Source of the DNA: GCA-2684655 sp045105235 | GTDB taxonomy: Bacteria; Planctomycetota; UBA1135; UBA2386 | Assembly (NCBI GenBank): GCA_045105235.1 | Contig: JBGCDH010000016.1 | Location: 124,001-188,000, forward strand | Reading direction: 5' to 3' | Length of the DNA stretch: 64,000 nt | In this document: one piece after another, positions 24,585 through 32,290 of the stretch | Layout of the letters: every line of letters starts with the position of its first letter | Position numbering within the stretch: position 1 is the stretch's first letter | Made by a program: the position numbers and the translations under genes | The notes under the pieces: generated by a model | What the model saw: only the letters and a program-made list of their open reading frames with translations | Told to the model about the DNA's origin: nothing | The model's database searches: none

Positions 24585-25577
24585 CTATTTCCGCGGCGGC
24601 TGGCTGCGCAGCGTGGCGAGCAGCGCCGCCCAGGCGGCGCGCTCCGCGGCTGGCTCCACCATGGGCTGGAGTGCTCGCGTGCGGGCACCCAGGCTGTCGA
24701 GGAACGCTCGATCCGTGCGGATGCGCTGGAGCAACTCCGCCAACGCGTGCGCATTGCCGGCCGGAAACTGCGCGGGCCAATCCTCTCCTAGCAGGCCGAG
24801 GTTGCCTGGGATTGCCGAACAGGCGATGGCCGTCCCGGCGGCAAGAGATTCTGAGATGACGTTGGCTCCGCCTTCGGCTGACGAGGGGACCAGGCACAGG
24901 TGCGCTTCGGCGAGCAGACGCTTGCTGTCTTGTCGCGAGCACTCGCCAATCCAGGTTGCCCGCGGGTTGGCGGCGACCGCGGCTCGAAACCTACGGCTGT
25001 AGTCGCGGTCGAGTTCGCCGCCGGCAAAAACCATGCGCACGTCTAGGTGGTTCGGTATGGCAGCGAGCGCTTCCAGCGCGACGAGCTGTTGCTTTACCGG
25101 GCGTATGTGAGCGAGCATCACGACCGTGAATCGGTCGGCGCGGGTCGTGCCCGCTGCTGGCGCGGCTGTGGCTGACTGCACGATCGAAGTCGCGCGGGGC
25201 CGGATCTCGGCAGGGAGGAGGTCGAGAGCGTTGGGTTGCAGGGCGACGAGCGCATCGGCACGTAGCAGCGCCGCGCGCGTGGCGGGGTCGTCGGCGAACG
25301 TTGGGTAGATGTCGGTTCCCGCAAGCAAGACGACGACTTGCAGCTGCGGCCGGCCTGCCGTTGCCTCGGCGACGGCGGCCGCCGTCTTGGCAGCGTGCAC
25401 GGCGATGAGCACGTCGCAACCCTGGCCATCCCAGGCGGTGCGAACCCGGACGTGGTGGCCGGAGCTTCGCAGGAGGCCAGCCCAGCGAAGCGCCGTGGTG
25501 CGGTTGCCGCCACGGCTGCCGCGTTTGGCAGGGGTGACGATCAAGATGCGTTGCGGTTCGGCTAAGCTTTTCTGCAT
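24585..25577 (-). CDS. senB: SenB-like (TIGR04348-type) glycosyltransferase
   Basis: A 330-residue GT-B glycosyltransferase. The N-terminus ILIVTPAKRGSRGGNRTTA (residues 11-29), then WAGLLRSSGHHVRVRTAWDG, DVLIAVHAAKTA, and LLAGTDIYPTF (AGTD at 86-89) match my recollection of the TIGR04348 family, in which SenB was shown to make a selenosugar from UDP-GlcNAc and selenophosphate in selenoneine biosynthesis. The C-terminal half has the usual donor-site pattern (VPSSAEGGANVISESLAAGTA). SenA and SenC are not nearby, so the product could be a selenosugar alone. A SelW-like selenoprotein gene lies 0.8 kb away beyond the divergent methyltransferase, which supports a selenium link. Its ATG (25577) overlaps the divergent ATG at 25576 within CATG. 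The exact donor and acceptor are inferred. Confidence 0.7.
   Translation of the reverse strand: MQKSLAEPQRILIVTPAKRGSRGGNRTTALRWAGLLRSSGHHVRVRTAWDGQGCDVLIAVHAAKTAAAVAEATAGRPQLQVVVLLAGTDIYPTFADDPATRAALLRADALVALQPNALDLLPAEIRPRATSIVQSATAAPAAGTTRADRFTVVMLAHIRPVKQQLVALEALAAIPNHLDVRMVFAGGELDRDYSRRFRAAVAANPRATWIGECSRQDSKRLLAEAHLCLVPSSAEGGANVISESLAAGTAIACSAIPGNLGLLGEDWPAQFPAGNAHALAELLQRIRTDRAFLDSLGARTRALQPMVEPAAERAAWAALLATLRSQPPRK
25563..25568 (+). promoter_or_regulatory. -10 box TAAGCT of the lipoprotein methyltransferase
   Basis: TAAGCT ends 7 bases before the ATG at 25576. It lies inside the first codons of the divergent SenB-like gene, so the promoter of one gene is within the coding sequence of the other. 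Confidence 0.5.
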
Positions 25578-26310
25578 GCTTCGCTCCGAGTCGTGCGCAT
25601 CTCGTCGGTGGTGGTCTTCGGCGCTCTTGTTGAGCGCGAGCCTGGTCCTTGTTGCTGCCGGCTGTGGATCGGTTCCCGAGGAGCAGTCGGTCAAGCCCGG
25701 GATCAACACCAACTTCCTCGATCCAAACCTCGACGTCGACAAGTTTGTCGCGCGCTTCGAAACGGAAAGTCGCGAGGTGTTCGCCAAGCGAAGTGCGATT
25801 GCGCGCGCTGTGGGTCTATCTCAGGGCGATGCGGTCGCGGATGTTGGGGCTGGGACGGGCTTGTTCTTGGACTTTTTCGCCAAAGACGTAGGCCCAGACG
25901 GTCGCGTCTATGCGGTCGAGATTTCGCCCGAGTTCGTCAAGCGCTTGCGCGAGCGAGTCGATCAGCGCGGGCTACGTCAGGTCGAAGTGGTGCCGTGCTC
26001 CGAGCGAGACTGCGGCCTCGAGGCAGGTTGCGTTGACGCGGTGTTTGCCTGCGATACCTACCACCACTTTGAGTATCCGAGTGCAACGCTGGCTTCGATC
26101 CACCGCGCGCTGCGTCCAGATGGCACGTTCGTGATCGTCGACTTCGAGCGGATTCCGGGCGTGACGCGCGATTGGCTGATGGACCACGTGCGCTGCGGTA
26201 AGAGCACGGTGGTTGCGGAGGTGGAGGCGGCAGGATTCGAGCGCGTCGAGGAGGTCCCGCTCGGCTTCGAGGAGAACTACTTCCTGCGCTTCCGCCGCGT
26301 CGAACGCTAG
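25576..26310 (+). CDS. Lipoprotein class I SAM methyltransferase
   Basis: A 244-residue methyltransferase with an N-terminal lipoprotein-type signal (LLLSASLVLVAAGC, Cys30). The SAM-binding motif I is DVGAGTG at 89-95, followed by VYAVEISPEFVKRLRERV and ACDTYHHFEYP, then RALRPDGTFVIVDFERIPG, as in small-molecule or UbiE-like methyltransferases. A periplasmic lipoprotein methyltransferase is unexpected because SAM is cytoplasmic; the hydrophobic segment might instead anchor the enzyme facing inward. It is divergent from the SenB-like gene with overlapping start codons and convergent with the SelW-like gene. A role in methylating selenium or another metabolite is only a guess from context. Confidence 0.8.
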   Translation: MLRSESCASRRWWSSALLLSASLVLVAAGCGSVPEEQSVKPGINTNFLDPNLDVDKFVARFETESREVFAKRSAIARAVGLSQGDAVADVGAGTGLFLDFFAKDVGPDGRVYAVEISPEFVKRLRERVDQRGLRQVEVVPCSERDCGLEAGCVDAVFACDTYHHFEYPSATLASIHRALRPDGTFVIVDFERIPGVTRDWLMDHVRCGKSTVVAEVEAAGFERVEEVPLGFEENYFLRFRRVER

Positions 26311-26335
26311 CGGCTCACTAGCTCGCCACCTGGCT

Positions 26336-26380
26336 GCTAGCTTGCCAGCCGCTAGCTTGCCAGCCGCTAGCTTGACAGCT
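26336..26380. repeat. Three 15-base repeats, in frame with stop codons
   Basis: Three copies of gctagcttgccagcc (the third altered) lie between the convergent methyltransferase and SelW-like genes. On the minus strand each gives a TAG in the SelW reading frame, so the stop is re-copied in frame twice. Confidence 0.8.
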
Positions 26381-26594
26381 GGCTCAGCACTTCGTCGTGC
26401 TTGGGAAAGCGTCGCTCCGGATGGCTCTGCTTGTCCCAGAGCGGATTGCCGTCGGCTGTTACCAAGAACTGTCCCGTCTTGCCCGGGATGCTCTCGACTT
26501 CGGTGCCGGGGTGGGCTTCTTCAATCGCTGCAGCCAGACTGGCCGCGGTTGGCAGGTAGTTTCAAACCTTGCAGTAGTGGATCTCGATTCGCAT
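26367..26594 (-). CDS. SelW/SelT/SelH-family selenoprotein, CxxU (Sec11)
   Basis: A 75-residue protein that is not seen as an open frame unless the TGA at 26562-26564 is read as selenocysteine. It begins MRIEIHYCKVUNYLPTAASL, with the Cys8-Lys-Val-Sec11 redox motif at the end of the first strand, exactly where SelW/Rdx proteins have CxxU or CxxC. The rest follows the family: an amphipathic helix (SLAAAIEEAHPG), VESIPGKTGQFLVTADGNPLW, and RFPKHDEVLSQL. It is a small thioredoxin-like protein, probably reducing thiols or peroxides. A TATAGT box sits 6 bases upstream of the ATG, and a hairpin fitting a bacterial SECIS follows the TGA. It is only about 0.8 kb from the SenB-like gene. A replaced Cys codon by error is very unlikely given the match. 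Confidence 0.87.
26530..26546 (-). promoter_or_regulatory. Candidate bacterial SECIS hairpin of the SelW-like gene
   Basis: GCGGCCA pairs with UGGCUGC (7 pairs, one a wobble) around a GUC loop. The loop begins 22 bases after the TGA and starts with G, as in the other candidate at 8121-8143. Confidence 0.65.
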
Positions 26595-26600
26595 CCGCAA

Positions 26601-26606
26601 ACTATA
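26601..26606 (-). promoter_or_regulatory. -10 box TATAGT of the SelW-like gene
   Basis: TATAGT ends 6 bases before the ATG at 26594 on the minus strand. It shows that the small selenoprotein has its own promoter between DUF423 and itself. Confidence 0.6.
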
Positions 26607-26612
26607 GAACGC

Positions 26613-27029
26613 TCAGCGCCGTTTCCGAGCGGCATTCGCGAGTGCCAGCCATCCGCTCAGAAAGAGCGTGCCGCCGATGGGAGTGATCGGGCCGAGCCAG
26701 CGCCACTCGAGCAGTGCGAGTCCGTAGAGCGATCCGCTGAAGAACAGGATCCCCGTTCCGAACAGCCAGCTTGCGGTGCGAGTCCGGTGTCCTAGCGCTC
26801 CGAGTAGGCCGCTGAGGATCAATGCGAACGCGTGGTACATCTGGTACCGGACGCCCGTCTCAAACGTGGCCAGCGCCGGTGCGTCGAAGTGCGACTTGAG
26901 CGCATGTGCTCCAAACGCGCCGAGGCCGACCGCTAGGCCTGCAAGCAGCGCTCCGCAAACGGTTGCCAGCGGCAGGCGCGCGTGGCCAGAAGTCGTTCGT
27001 AGCGAAGAGGTCGTCGAATCGGCCTGCAT
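26613..27029 (-). CDS. DUF423 (TMEM256/YgdD-like) membrane protein
   Basis: A 138-residue membrane protein of the DUF423 family. After about 20 hydrophilic residues, four transmembrane helices follow: VCGALLAGLAVGLGAFGAHAL, YHAFALILSGLLGAL, SWLFGTGILFFSGSLYGLAL and ITPIGGTLFLSGWLALA. The GAFGAHAL and PIGGTLFLSGW phrases are diagnostic for the family, whose function is unknown. Its ATG at 27029 is preceded by TAGCCT at 6 bases. It ends 18 bases before the start of the SelW-like gene on the same strand, so read-through could also supply the latter. Confidence 0.93.
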   Translation of the reverse strand: MQADSTTSSLRTTSGHARLPLATVCGALLAGLAVGLGAFGAHALKSHFDAPALATFETGVRYQMYHAFALILSGLLGALGHRTRTASWLFGTGILFFSGSLYGLALLEWRWLGPITPIGGTLFLSGWLALANAARKRR

Positions 27030-27035
27030 GTGGAC

Positions 27036-27041
27036 AGGCTA
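27036..27041 (-). promoter_or_regulatory. -10 box TAGCCT of the DUF423 gene
   Basis: TAGCCT lies 6 bases upstream of the ATG at 27029, matching the leaderless pattern. Confidence 0.5.
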
Positions 27042-27059
27042 ACGTATGCGTTCTTGCTG

Positions 27060-27191
27060 TCAGCGGCAGAAGCTGATGACCGGTCTCGAGAACCCGCGGC
27101 AGCCGCCGTGTCGGTGAAAGTGGCATGCGGTTAGTGAAGTGCCGATCGCAAGGAGGATCAGGATACGGGCGAACTTTCGTTGTGAGGACAT
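27060..27191 (-). CDS. Very small His/Cys-rich lipoprotein
   Basis: A 43-residue predicted lipoprotein. The signal part FARILILLAIGTSLTAC ends in a lipobox (LTAC); the mature peptide CHFHRHGGCRGFSRPVISFCR is only about 20 residues and contains three Cys and three His, which could bind a metal ion. The ATG at 27191 has GGAG at a usual Shine-Dalgarno distance. The product is short and has no recognised family, so confidence is moderate. It lies upstream of DUF423 on the same strand. Confidence 0.45.
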   Translation of the reverse strand: MSSQRKFARILILLAIGTSLTACHFHRHGGCRGFSRPVISFCR

Positions 27192-27341
27192 GAGGGTCTC
27201 CGGTTGTGGCCAGGCGCAGTGCCCGGCGGCGGGGCGGCCAAGCGCGAATCTCGCTGTCGTGTTCCGCGTCACCTGGAATCCATGCTGATGACCTACGAAG
27301 TTCTCTGTGCCTGCCGGATCTATGGCCGATAGGGACTCATC

Positions 27342-29339
27342 ATGTTCGAGTTGATGCACAAGTTGTGTTTTGCTGCTGCGGCCCTGATGGCTGCGCTAGC
27401 GTTCGGCGGCGGCCAGCTGCGCTCCCAGGGCACTCCAGAGCTGCCGTTGGTTCGTGAGGCCGTCGAGAAAATGGCCAAGCGAATTGGCAGCGATGCAGCG
27501 GGGCTCGGAGTCGTTTGGTCCGATTCGGTGATCCACCTCGGCACGCACGGCGGGTTGGGAGCGGACACGGTTGTGCCGATCGCCTCCGCGAGCAAGTGGC
27601 TCGCCGTTGCGACCATCCTCACGCTGGTTGATGACGGAACCCTCGAACTTGACCTGCCGGTAGCTCGCTACCTGAAGGAGTTCGATCGCGACGACAAGCG
27701 GCTGATCACCATTCGTCAATGCCTAGCCTGCACGGGTGGCTTTGCAGCGCGCGTCGGCGGCCGCATGCGCGGTTGGGATATGGATACGTTCGTGGCGAAA
27801 GCCGCGGATGCGCCTCTCCGCGCGCGGCCGAATTCTGAGTTTCGCTACGGCGGGATGTGTTTTCAAATTGCGGCTGCGGCGGCCGTGCGCGCATCGGGGA
27901 GGAGCTGGCACACGCTCTTTTATGAGCGCATTGCACGTCCGATCGGCATGAGCAAGACGAGCTTCGGCGCGCTGCGGCCGATCGCCAGCGCGGCGGGCAC
28001 AACTGCGCTTCCATGGGTGGCTGGCGGCGCCGTCAGCACCCTCGAAGACTACACACGCTTTGTCGCGATGCTGGTGGGTGGCGGCCGTGTCGGCGAAGGC
28101 CGCACCGAAGATGGGATCGCAATCGATCGCGTCGTGCTGTCCGAAAAGCTCATTGCGGAAATGTGGCGCGACCAGGTGCGTCCGATCTTGGACGTGCGTG
28201 CTGCCGTTGGTGCAGATACCTTTGAAAGCACGCGCTACGGACTCGGTTCGTGGATCGATACGCGTGACGACGGCGCCTTTGTGCGCGTCTCCAACCCCGG
28301 AGCGTTCGGCTGGACGGCATGGATCGATCTCGATCTTGGTGTTGGCGGCGTACTGGCGATCCAGGATCGTGTCGAACCCGTGCTGCGACACCTCGGAGCC
28401 GTGCAGCAGGCCGTTCGGGACGCCGTGCTTTCGCCTTCGATCTCCGGCATGAGCGAGACGCTGGAGTTGCGCCACGACGGTCGTCGCCGTCGCTACCATT
28501 TGCATGTGCCGCCGCACAACAAGAACGAGGCGGGCATGCCGCTGCTGGTGGTTCTTCACGGTGAGCGCAGCAGTGGCGAAGCCATCCGTCAGCAGTCGCG
28601 CTTGCATGAGCTCGGCCGCACCGCCGGTTTCATCGTCGCGTTCCCGGACGGCACGGGATTGCTGCCCGGCAAGCAGCTTGTCTGGAATGCCGGCTACGGC
28701 GATGTGCGGCAACCGGGCAAAAAGGCCGATGACGTTGGTTTTGTGGCGGCGCTGGTCCGAGACGTTCAGCAGCGCGTGCCCGTAGATGGCCGGCGGGTGT
28801 TCGTCGCAGGTCACGGCAGCGGCGGCATGCTGGCGCACCGGCTCGCGCGCGAGGCCGGGCAAGTGTTCGCCGGCGTAGCGGTTGTTGCGGGCGTCATGAA
28901 CGACGTGCAGCGAGATGCCACGAGCGGTTGTGCGGCGCTGCTGGTGCATTGCGATGGCGACGAACTCGTGCCAATCGACGGCAGCGAGAAGGGGCGACTG
29001 GTCGGACGTAAGCGCAGCGCGCCGATCGCGTCGCTGCAGGACGCCGTGGACTACTACGTCGCGCGCAACGATTTGTTGGCCTACCCGCGAAGTGAAACGC
29101 TCAATGGCGTTTCGCGCGCTCGCTACGAGGTTCCGCGCAGCAGTCGTGACGAGATCTTCCCGGTGCATGTCGTCCGCATCCAGGGCGGCAGCCACGCCTG
29201 GCCCGGCAGCCCGGACGGGGACGTCGAACGTCTTGGGCGCTCGCACAAATGGCCGGCCTCACAGGCGATTCTCGATTTCTTCGTCGCGATGAGGCCGACC
29301 AAGAAGCTGTCGGCTGCGACGCCGGCAGTGCCGCGCTAG
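27342..29339 (+). CDS. Secreted beta-lactamase-like domain fused to an LpqC-type esterase
   Basis: A 665-residue exported protein with two hydrolase domains. After a signal peptide, residues about 35-365 form a class-C beta-lactamase/serine hydrolase with the SxxK motif at Ser82-Ala-Ser-Lys85 and an RYGG segment at the usual YxN site. From about 370 to the end is an alpha/beta hydrolase of the PHB depolymerase/LpqC type, with LLVVLHGERSSGEAI and the nucleophile elbow GHGSGG at Ser493, and a late GGSHAWPG carrying the probable catalytic His. Both domains keep their key residues. It is probably an esterase acting on polymers or cell-wall material. The fusion of these families suggests sequential action. 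Confidence 0.85.
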   Translation: MFELMHKLCFAAAALMAALAFGGGQLRSQGTPELPLVREAVEKMAKRIGSDAAGLGVVWSDSVIHLGTHGGLGADTVVPIASASKWLAVATILTLVDDGTLELDLPVARYLKEFDRDDKRLITIRQCLACTGGFAARVGGRMRGWDMDTFVAKAADAPLRARPNSEFRYGGMCFQIAAAAAVRASGRSWHTLFYERIARPIGMSKTSFGALRPIASAAGTTALPWVAGGAVSTLEDYTRFVAMLVGGGRVGEGRTEDGIAIDRVVLSEKLIAEMWRDQVRPILDVRAAVGADTFESTRYGLGSWIDTRDDGAFVRVSNPGAFGWTAWIDLDLGVGGVLAIQDRVEPVLRHLGAVQQAVRDAVLSPSISGMSETLELRHDGRRRRYHLHVPPHNKNEAGMPLLVVLHGERSSGEAIRQQSRLHELGRTAGFIVAFPDGTGLLPGKQLVWNAGYGDVRQPGKKADDVGFVAALVRDVQQRVPVDGRRVFVAGHGSGGMLAHRLAREAGQVFAGVAVVAGVMNDVQRDATSGCAALLVHCDGDELVPIDGSEKGRLVGRKRSAPIASLQDAVDYYVARNDLLAYPRSETLNGVSRARYEVPRSSRDEIFPVHVVRIQGGSHAWPGSPDGDVERLGRSHKWPASQAILDFFVAMRPTKKLSAATPAVPR

Positions 29340-29358
29340 TGCCCGCGCTAGTGCCCGC
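29335..29358 (+). repeat. Two 12-base repeats carrying the stop codon
   Basis: Two copies of gctagtgcccgc begin at the TAG stop of the beta-lactamase/esterase gene, giving a second TAG in the same frame 12 bases later. A more diverged copy precedes them. Confidence 0.75.
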
Positions 29359-29376
29359 AATAGCAGCACGGGGTGT

Positions 29377-31080
29377 CTACCAGTAGAGGCGCCAGTCCCA
29401 TCGCTTGCCGCCATCGCTCGATCCGGTCGCAGTCCGGATGATGTTGAGGTTGTGCTCGTTCAATAGAGCGCGCATCTGCTCTTGCTCCTCTTCGGCCTGG
29501 TCTTCGCTGATCATGCCGTTCATCAAAGAGGGGAGGATCTCCTCGATAACTTCGAGCCACCATTCGGCCGGGACGCTCAGCGATTCGTTGATGTCGAGCT
29601 GTGCAATGCCCTGCACGCCCTCTGGAAGGTGGCGACTGAGATCCGCAAACAGCGTCGTCTTGTTGCTCACAGCGCCCAAGGGCTTGGCCGCAGCGCGCTG
29701 CAAGAGGTTGGTGAGATCGTCTTCGGCATCTCGCCCAACGCCAATCGAGAACAGGCCGTTGCCGGTCGCCATCCAGACGTCGTAGCCGATCATGTTGGCG
29801 AAGCGACGCAGCTGCACACCATCCACGTCGACGGTCTCGGCAACGGATAAAAACGGCTTCCAGTTTGGCAGCATGGTCTCAAAGGCCTTGCGGAACGGCT
29901 CTTGTTCCATGACCCGAAACGTGATCGACCAGCTCGCTTCCCGGGGACGATCGAAGTTGGACAGCGGTGCGCCAGTGACCATGACTTCGTCGCTTAGATG
30001 CGCGAGCAGGTCCTCGCTGAGATCGATGCCAAGCTCTTTCTCGGCAGCCGCGCGGGAGTCGTCGCCGGGTGCGAAGCCTGTGATGTCCAGCACGTCAAAG
30101 AATGTGTTGGCCAGCGCGTGCAAGTCAAAGCGCCCGACCTTCCAAGCAGTCGCCGAAGCTTCTGGCAGAAGCTGCGTTAGCGGAGAGATCCCCTGGCTGA
30201 CGGGCATCAGCGCTGCGAGCAGGTGCGTGCGCGGCGCTTCTGTAGAAACGGCCAGGCTGGCGCTGACATGCGGACCCGCAGCTGTGATTTCGAACGTCGC
30301 GGACTCTAGGTTGTCGAGCCCCATGGCCTTCTCGATCTCGCCAAAGCCGAAGCCGATCAGTCCGCGCTTGACGTCGTGCATGTCGACGTGCACGTGGAGG
30401 GCTGGGCTGTTCGGCGAAGGGCTTTGGATTTGCCGTTCGCGGCGGAGCAAGTGCTCAAGAAGCGCCTCGGCCGTCTCCATAGATTCAGTCTTCGGGGAGT
30501 GCCGATAGCCGGCGAGGATCACGAGCGTGCCGTCACGTTCGAACGGCTCAGAGATCGATAGGCGCCCCTCCTTGCGTGCGGAGAGCGTGCGTTCGCCAAG
30601 CTTGAAGGTGCCGATCTCGTCGCCTCCGCCCTGAAGCACAAGCGCGCGGATGTCCTTGGACAGTGCCTGCAGTTCCGCGGCGCCGCCGCGGCCTGGTTCA
30701 AGCACCAGGGCCGCATTGTGGATCCAATTCATGCTGCGGTCGAGCCGCAGTGCGAGCCGCAGCGTGCCGCCATACGCAAACATGCGCGCGCTCGCGTCGG
30801 CAAACGTGTCGTCGCTGCCTGTCGATCGTCGCCAGCCAGAAAGCACGGGGGCGATGCGCGGCTGCCAGATTTTGCGTCCCGCCTCGGACGCGAGCATCGT
30901 GCCGATATTTGTCGGGCCAAGGCGTGCGCGCCAGCCGTCGGGGCCGACCGTTTCGATGACGATGTGCGGCGCGTTCTTGCGAGCGGCTTGGGCATCGTTG
31001 GTGGGTTCTTTGGCGCCGGTTTGCGCGCTTAGAAGCGACGCTGCAAACATAAGGCAAAATAGTGCTCGCAGGGCATTCAT
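29377..31080 (-). CDS. Secreted protein of unknown function
   Basis: A 567-residue exported protein. A Sec signal peptide (LRALFCLMFAASLLSAQTG) is followed by a mixed alpha/beta sequence with several similar segments (RMFAYGGTLRLALRLD, HVHVDMHDVKRGLIGFGF, SLAVSTEAPRTHLL), which suggests a repeated fold like the DUF3352 group, but I cannot assign it. There are few cysteines and no catalytic motif. The C-terminus is acidic (EDQAEEEQEQMRALL) before a short end. The start at 31080 is chosen because it begins the signal peptide and has TATGCT 7 bases upstream. Confidence 0.75.
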   Translation of the reverse strand: MNALRALFCLMFAASLLSAQTGAKEPTNDAQAARKNAPHIVIETVGPDGWRARLGPTNIGTMLASEAGRKIWQPRIAPVLSGWRRSTGSDDTFADASARMFAYGGTLRLALRLDRSMNWIHNAALVLEPGRGGAAELQALSKDIRALVLQGGGDEIGTFKLGERTLSARKEGRLSISEPFERDGTLVILAGYRHSPKTESMETAEALLEHLLRRERQIQSPSPNSPALHVHVDMHDVKRGLIGFGFGEIEKAMGLDNLESATFEITAAGPHVSASLAVSTEAPRTHLLAALMPVSQGISPLTQLLPEASATAWKVGRFDLHALANTFFDVLDITGFAPGDDSRAAAEKELGIDLSEDLLAHLSDEVMVTGAPLSNFDRPREASWSITFRVMEQEPFRKAFETMLPNWKPFLSVAETVDVDGVQLRRFANMIGYDVWMATGNGLFSIGVGRDAEDDLTNLLQRAAAKPLGAVSNKTTLFADLSRHLPEGVQGIAQLDINESLSVPAEWWLEVIEEILPSLMNGMISEDQAEEEQEQMRALLNEHNLNIIRTATGSSDGGKRWDWRLYW

Positions 31081-31087
31081 AGGCAAC

Positions 31088-31093
31088 AGCATA
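31088..31093 (-). promoter_or_regulatory. -10 box TATGCT of the unknown secreted protein
   Basis: TATGCT ends 7 bases before the ATG at 31080 on the minus strand. Confidence 0.5.
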
Positions 31094-31131
31094 GCGCGCC
31101 GTGCGGCGATGAGCGGCATGATCCAGGGACG

Positions 31132-32268
31132 ATGGCTGAGCCTTTCAAGAACTTGATTCGCAAGGAAGTCGTGGTCGCCATGGCGAGTCACTTGCGGCGT
31201 GTGAGTCCTGCGTTTCCAAAACGATCGTTTGTGGAGCGTGCGAGTCATGGCCTAGACGCGCTCGAGCTGAAGGCGAGAGTGGCGCATGTCGCCGATTCCT
31301 TGGCCGAAGCTCTGCCGGCCTCCTTTGAAAAATCGGTTGCTGTGTTGGAGAAGTCGCTCGCTCCGGCGCGGGCGGATGATGATCTCGGCAAACTCGTAAT
31401 CAGCGAGGGCGGGCTCGCAGGCTGGGCGATTTGGCCGATGACCGACTACGTCGCCCGTTATGGCCTCGCGCATCCTGCACGCGCGCTGCGTGCTCTGCGC
31501 TTGATGACCCAGCGCAACACGGCCGAATACGCGATTCGCCCGTTTTTGGTCGAGCACAACGAGCGCACGATGCGCGAGCTCAAGAAATGGCTGACGGACA
31601 AAAGTCCTCACGTGCGCCGATTGGTGAGCGAGGGCACACGCCCGCGTTTGCCGTGGGGTATGCAGCTCAAATCGCTGATGGCGGATCCGAGCCCATCGCT
31701 GCCGCTGCTGGAGGCCCTGCAGGATGATCCGAGTGCTTACGTGCGCCGGAGCGTTGCCAATCATCTCAATGACATTGCGAAGGACCATCCGGATGTCGTT
31801 GCCGCTTGGGTCGCGCGGTTCTTGCCGGCGGCGGATGCGAACCGGGAGGCTCTCTTGCGGCACGCGAGTCGAACGTTGATCAAGAAGGCCGACCGCAAGG
31901 TGCTATCGCTTTGGGGGCTGGGGAAAGCTCTGCGTGGCGAAGCGGACTTGCGCATCACGCCGCGCCGCCCGGCTCTGGGTTCGACAATGGAGTTGTCGGT
32001 CGTGCTTCGATCCACCGCGAAGCAGGCGCAGGATCTGGTCGTCGACTACGTCGTCCATCATGTTCGCAAAGCGGGCACAACGAGCGCCAAGACTTGGAAG
32101 GGGTGGCGGTGCAAGCTCGCTGTTGGCGAAGAGCGTGCGCTTACAAAGCGCCACTCGTGGAAGCCGGTGACCACCCGTCGCGATTATCCAGGACTGCACC
32201 GGGTGGAGCTGGTCATCAACGGCAGCATCGTGGCTACAGACGAGGTGAAAATTGTGCCTTCTCACTAA
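31132..32268 (+). CDS. alkC: AlkC-type DNA alkylation repair protein with Ig-like tail
   Basis: A 378-residue protein. The first 260 residues are HEAT-like repeats of the AlkC/AlkD DNA-glycosylase superfamily, with the AlkC-type phrases RLPWGMQLKSLMADP and DDPSAYVRRSVANHLNDIAKDHPD. Enzymes of this group remove 3-methyladenine and related cationic lesions. From about 265 the sequence becomes beta-rich (RPALGSTMELSVVLRS, HVRKAGTTSAKTWKG, GLHRVELVINGSIVA), matching the immunoglobulin-like C-terminal domain found in some AlkC proteins. It is cytoplasmic. It is followed 35 bases later by the DUF1801 gene, which has its own -10 box. Confidence 0.9.
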   Translation: MAEPFKNLIRKEVVVAMASHLRRVSPAFPKRSFVERASHGLDALELKARVAHVADSLAEALPASFEKSVAVLEKSLAPARADDDLGKLVISEGGLAGWAIWPMTDYVARYGLAHPARALRALRLMTQRNTAEYAIRPFLVEHNERTMRELKKWLTDKSPHVRRLVSEGTRPRLPWGMQLKSLMADPSPSLPLLEALQDDPSAYVRRSVANHLNDIAKDHPDVVAAWVARFLPAADANREALLRHASRTLIKKADRKVLSLWGLGKALRGEADLRITPRRPALGSTMELSVVLRSTAKQAQDLVVDYVVHHVRKAGTTSAKTWKGWRCKLAVGEERALTKRHSWKPVTTRRDYPGLHRVELVINGSIVATDEVKIVPSH

Positions 32269-32290
32269 CGCGGCAAACAGGTCGACAGCG

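Noticed and set aside
26336..26380. CRISPR array
   Set aside because: The repeats are short, adjacent and have no spacers; there are no cas genes in the window.
26213..26795. Plus-strand open frames across the SelW-like region
   Set aside because: They are arginine- and serine-rich with no domain pattern, and they overlap better-supported genes on the other strand.
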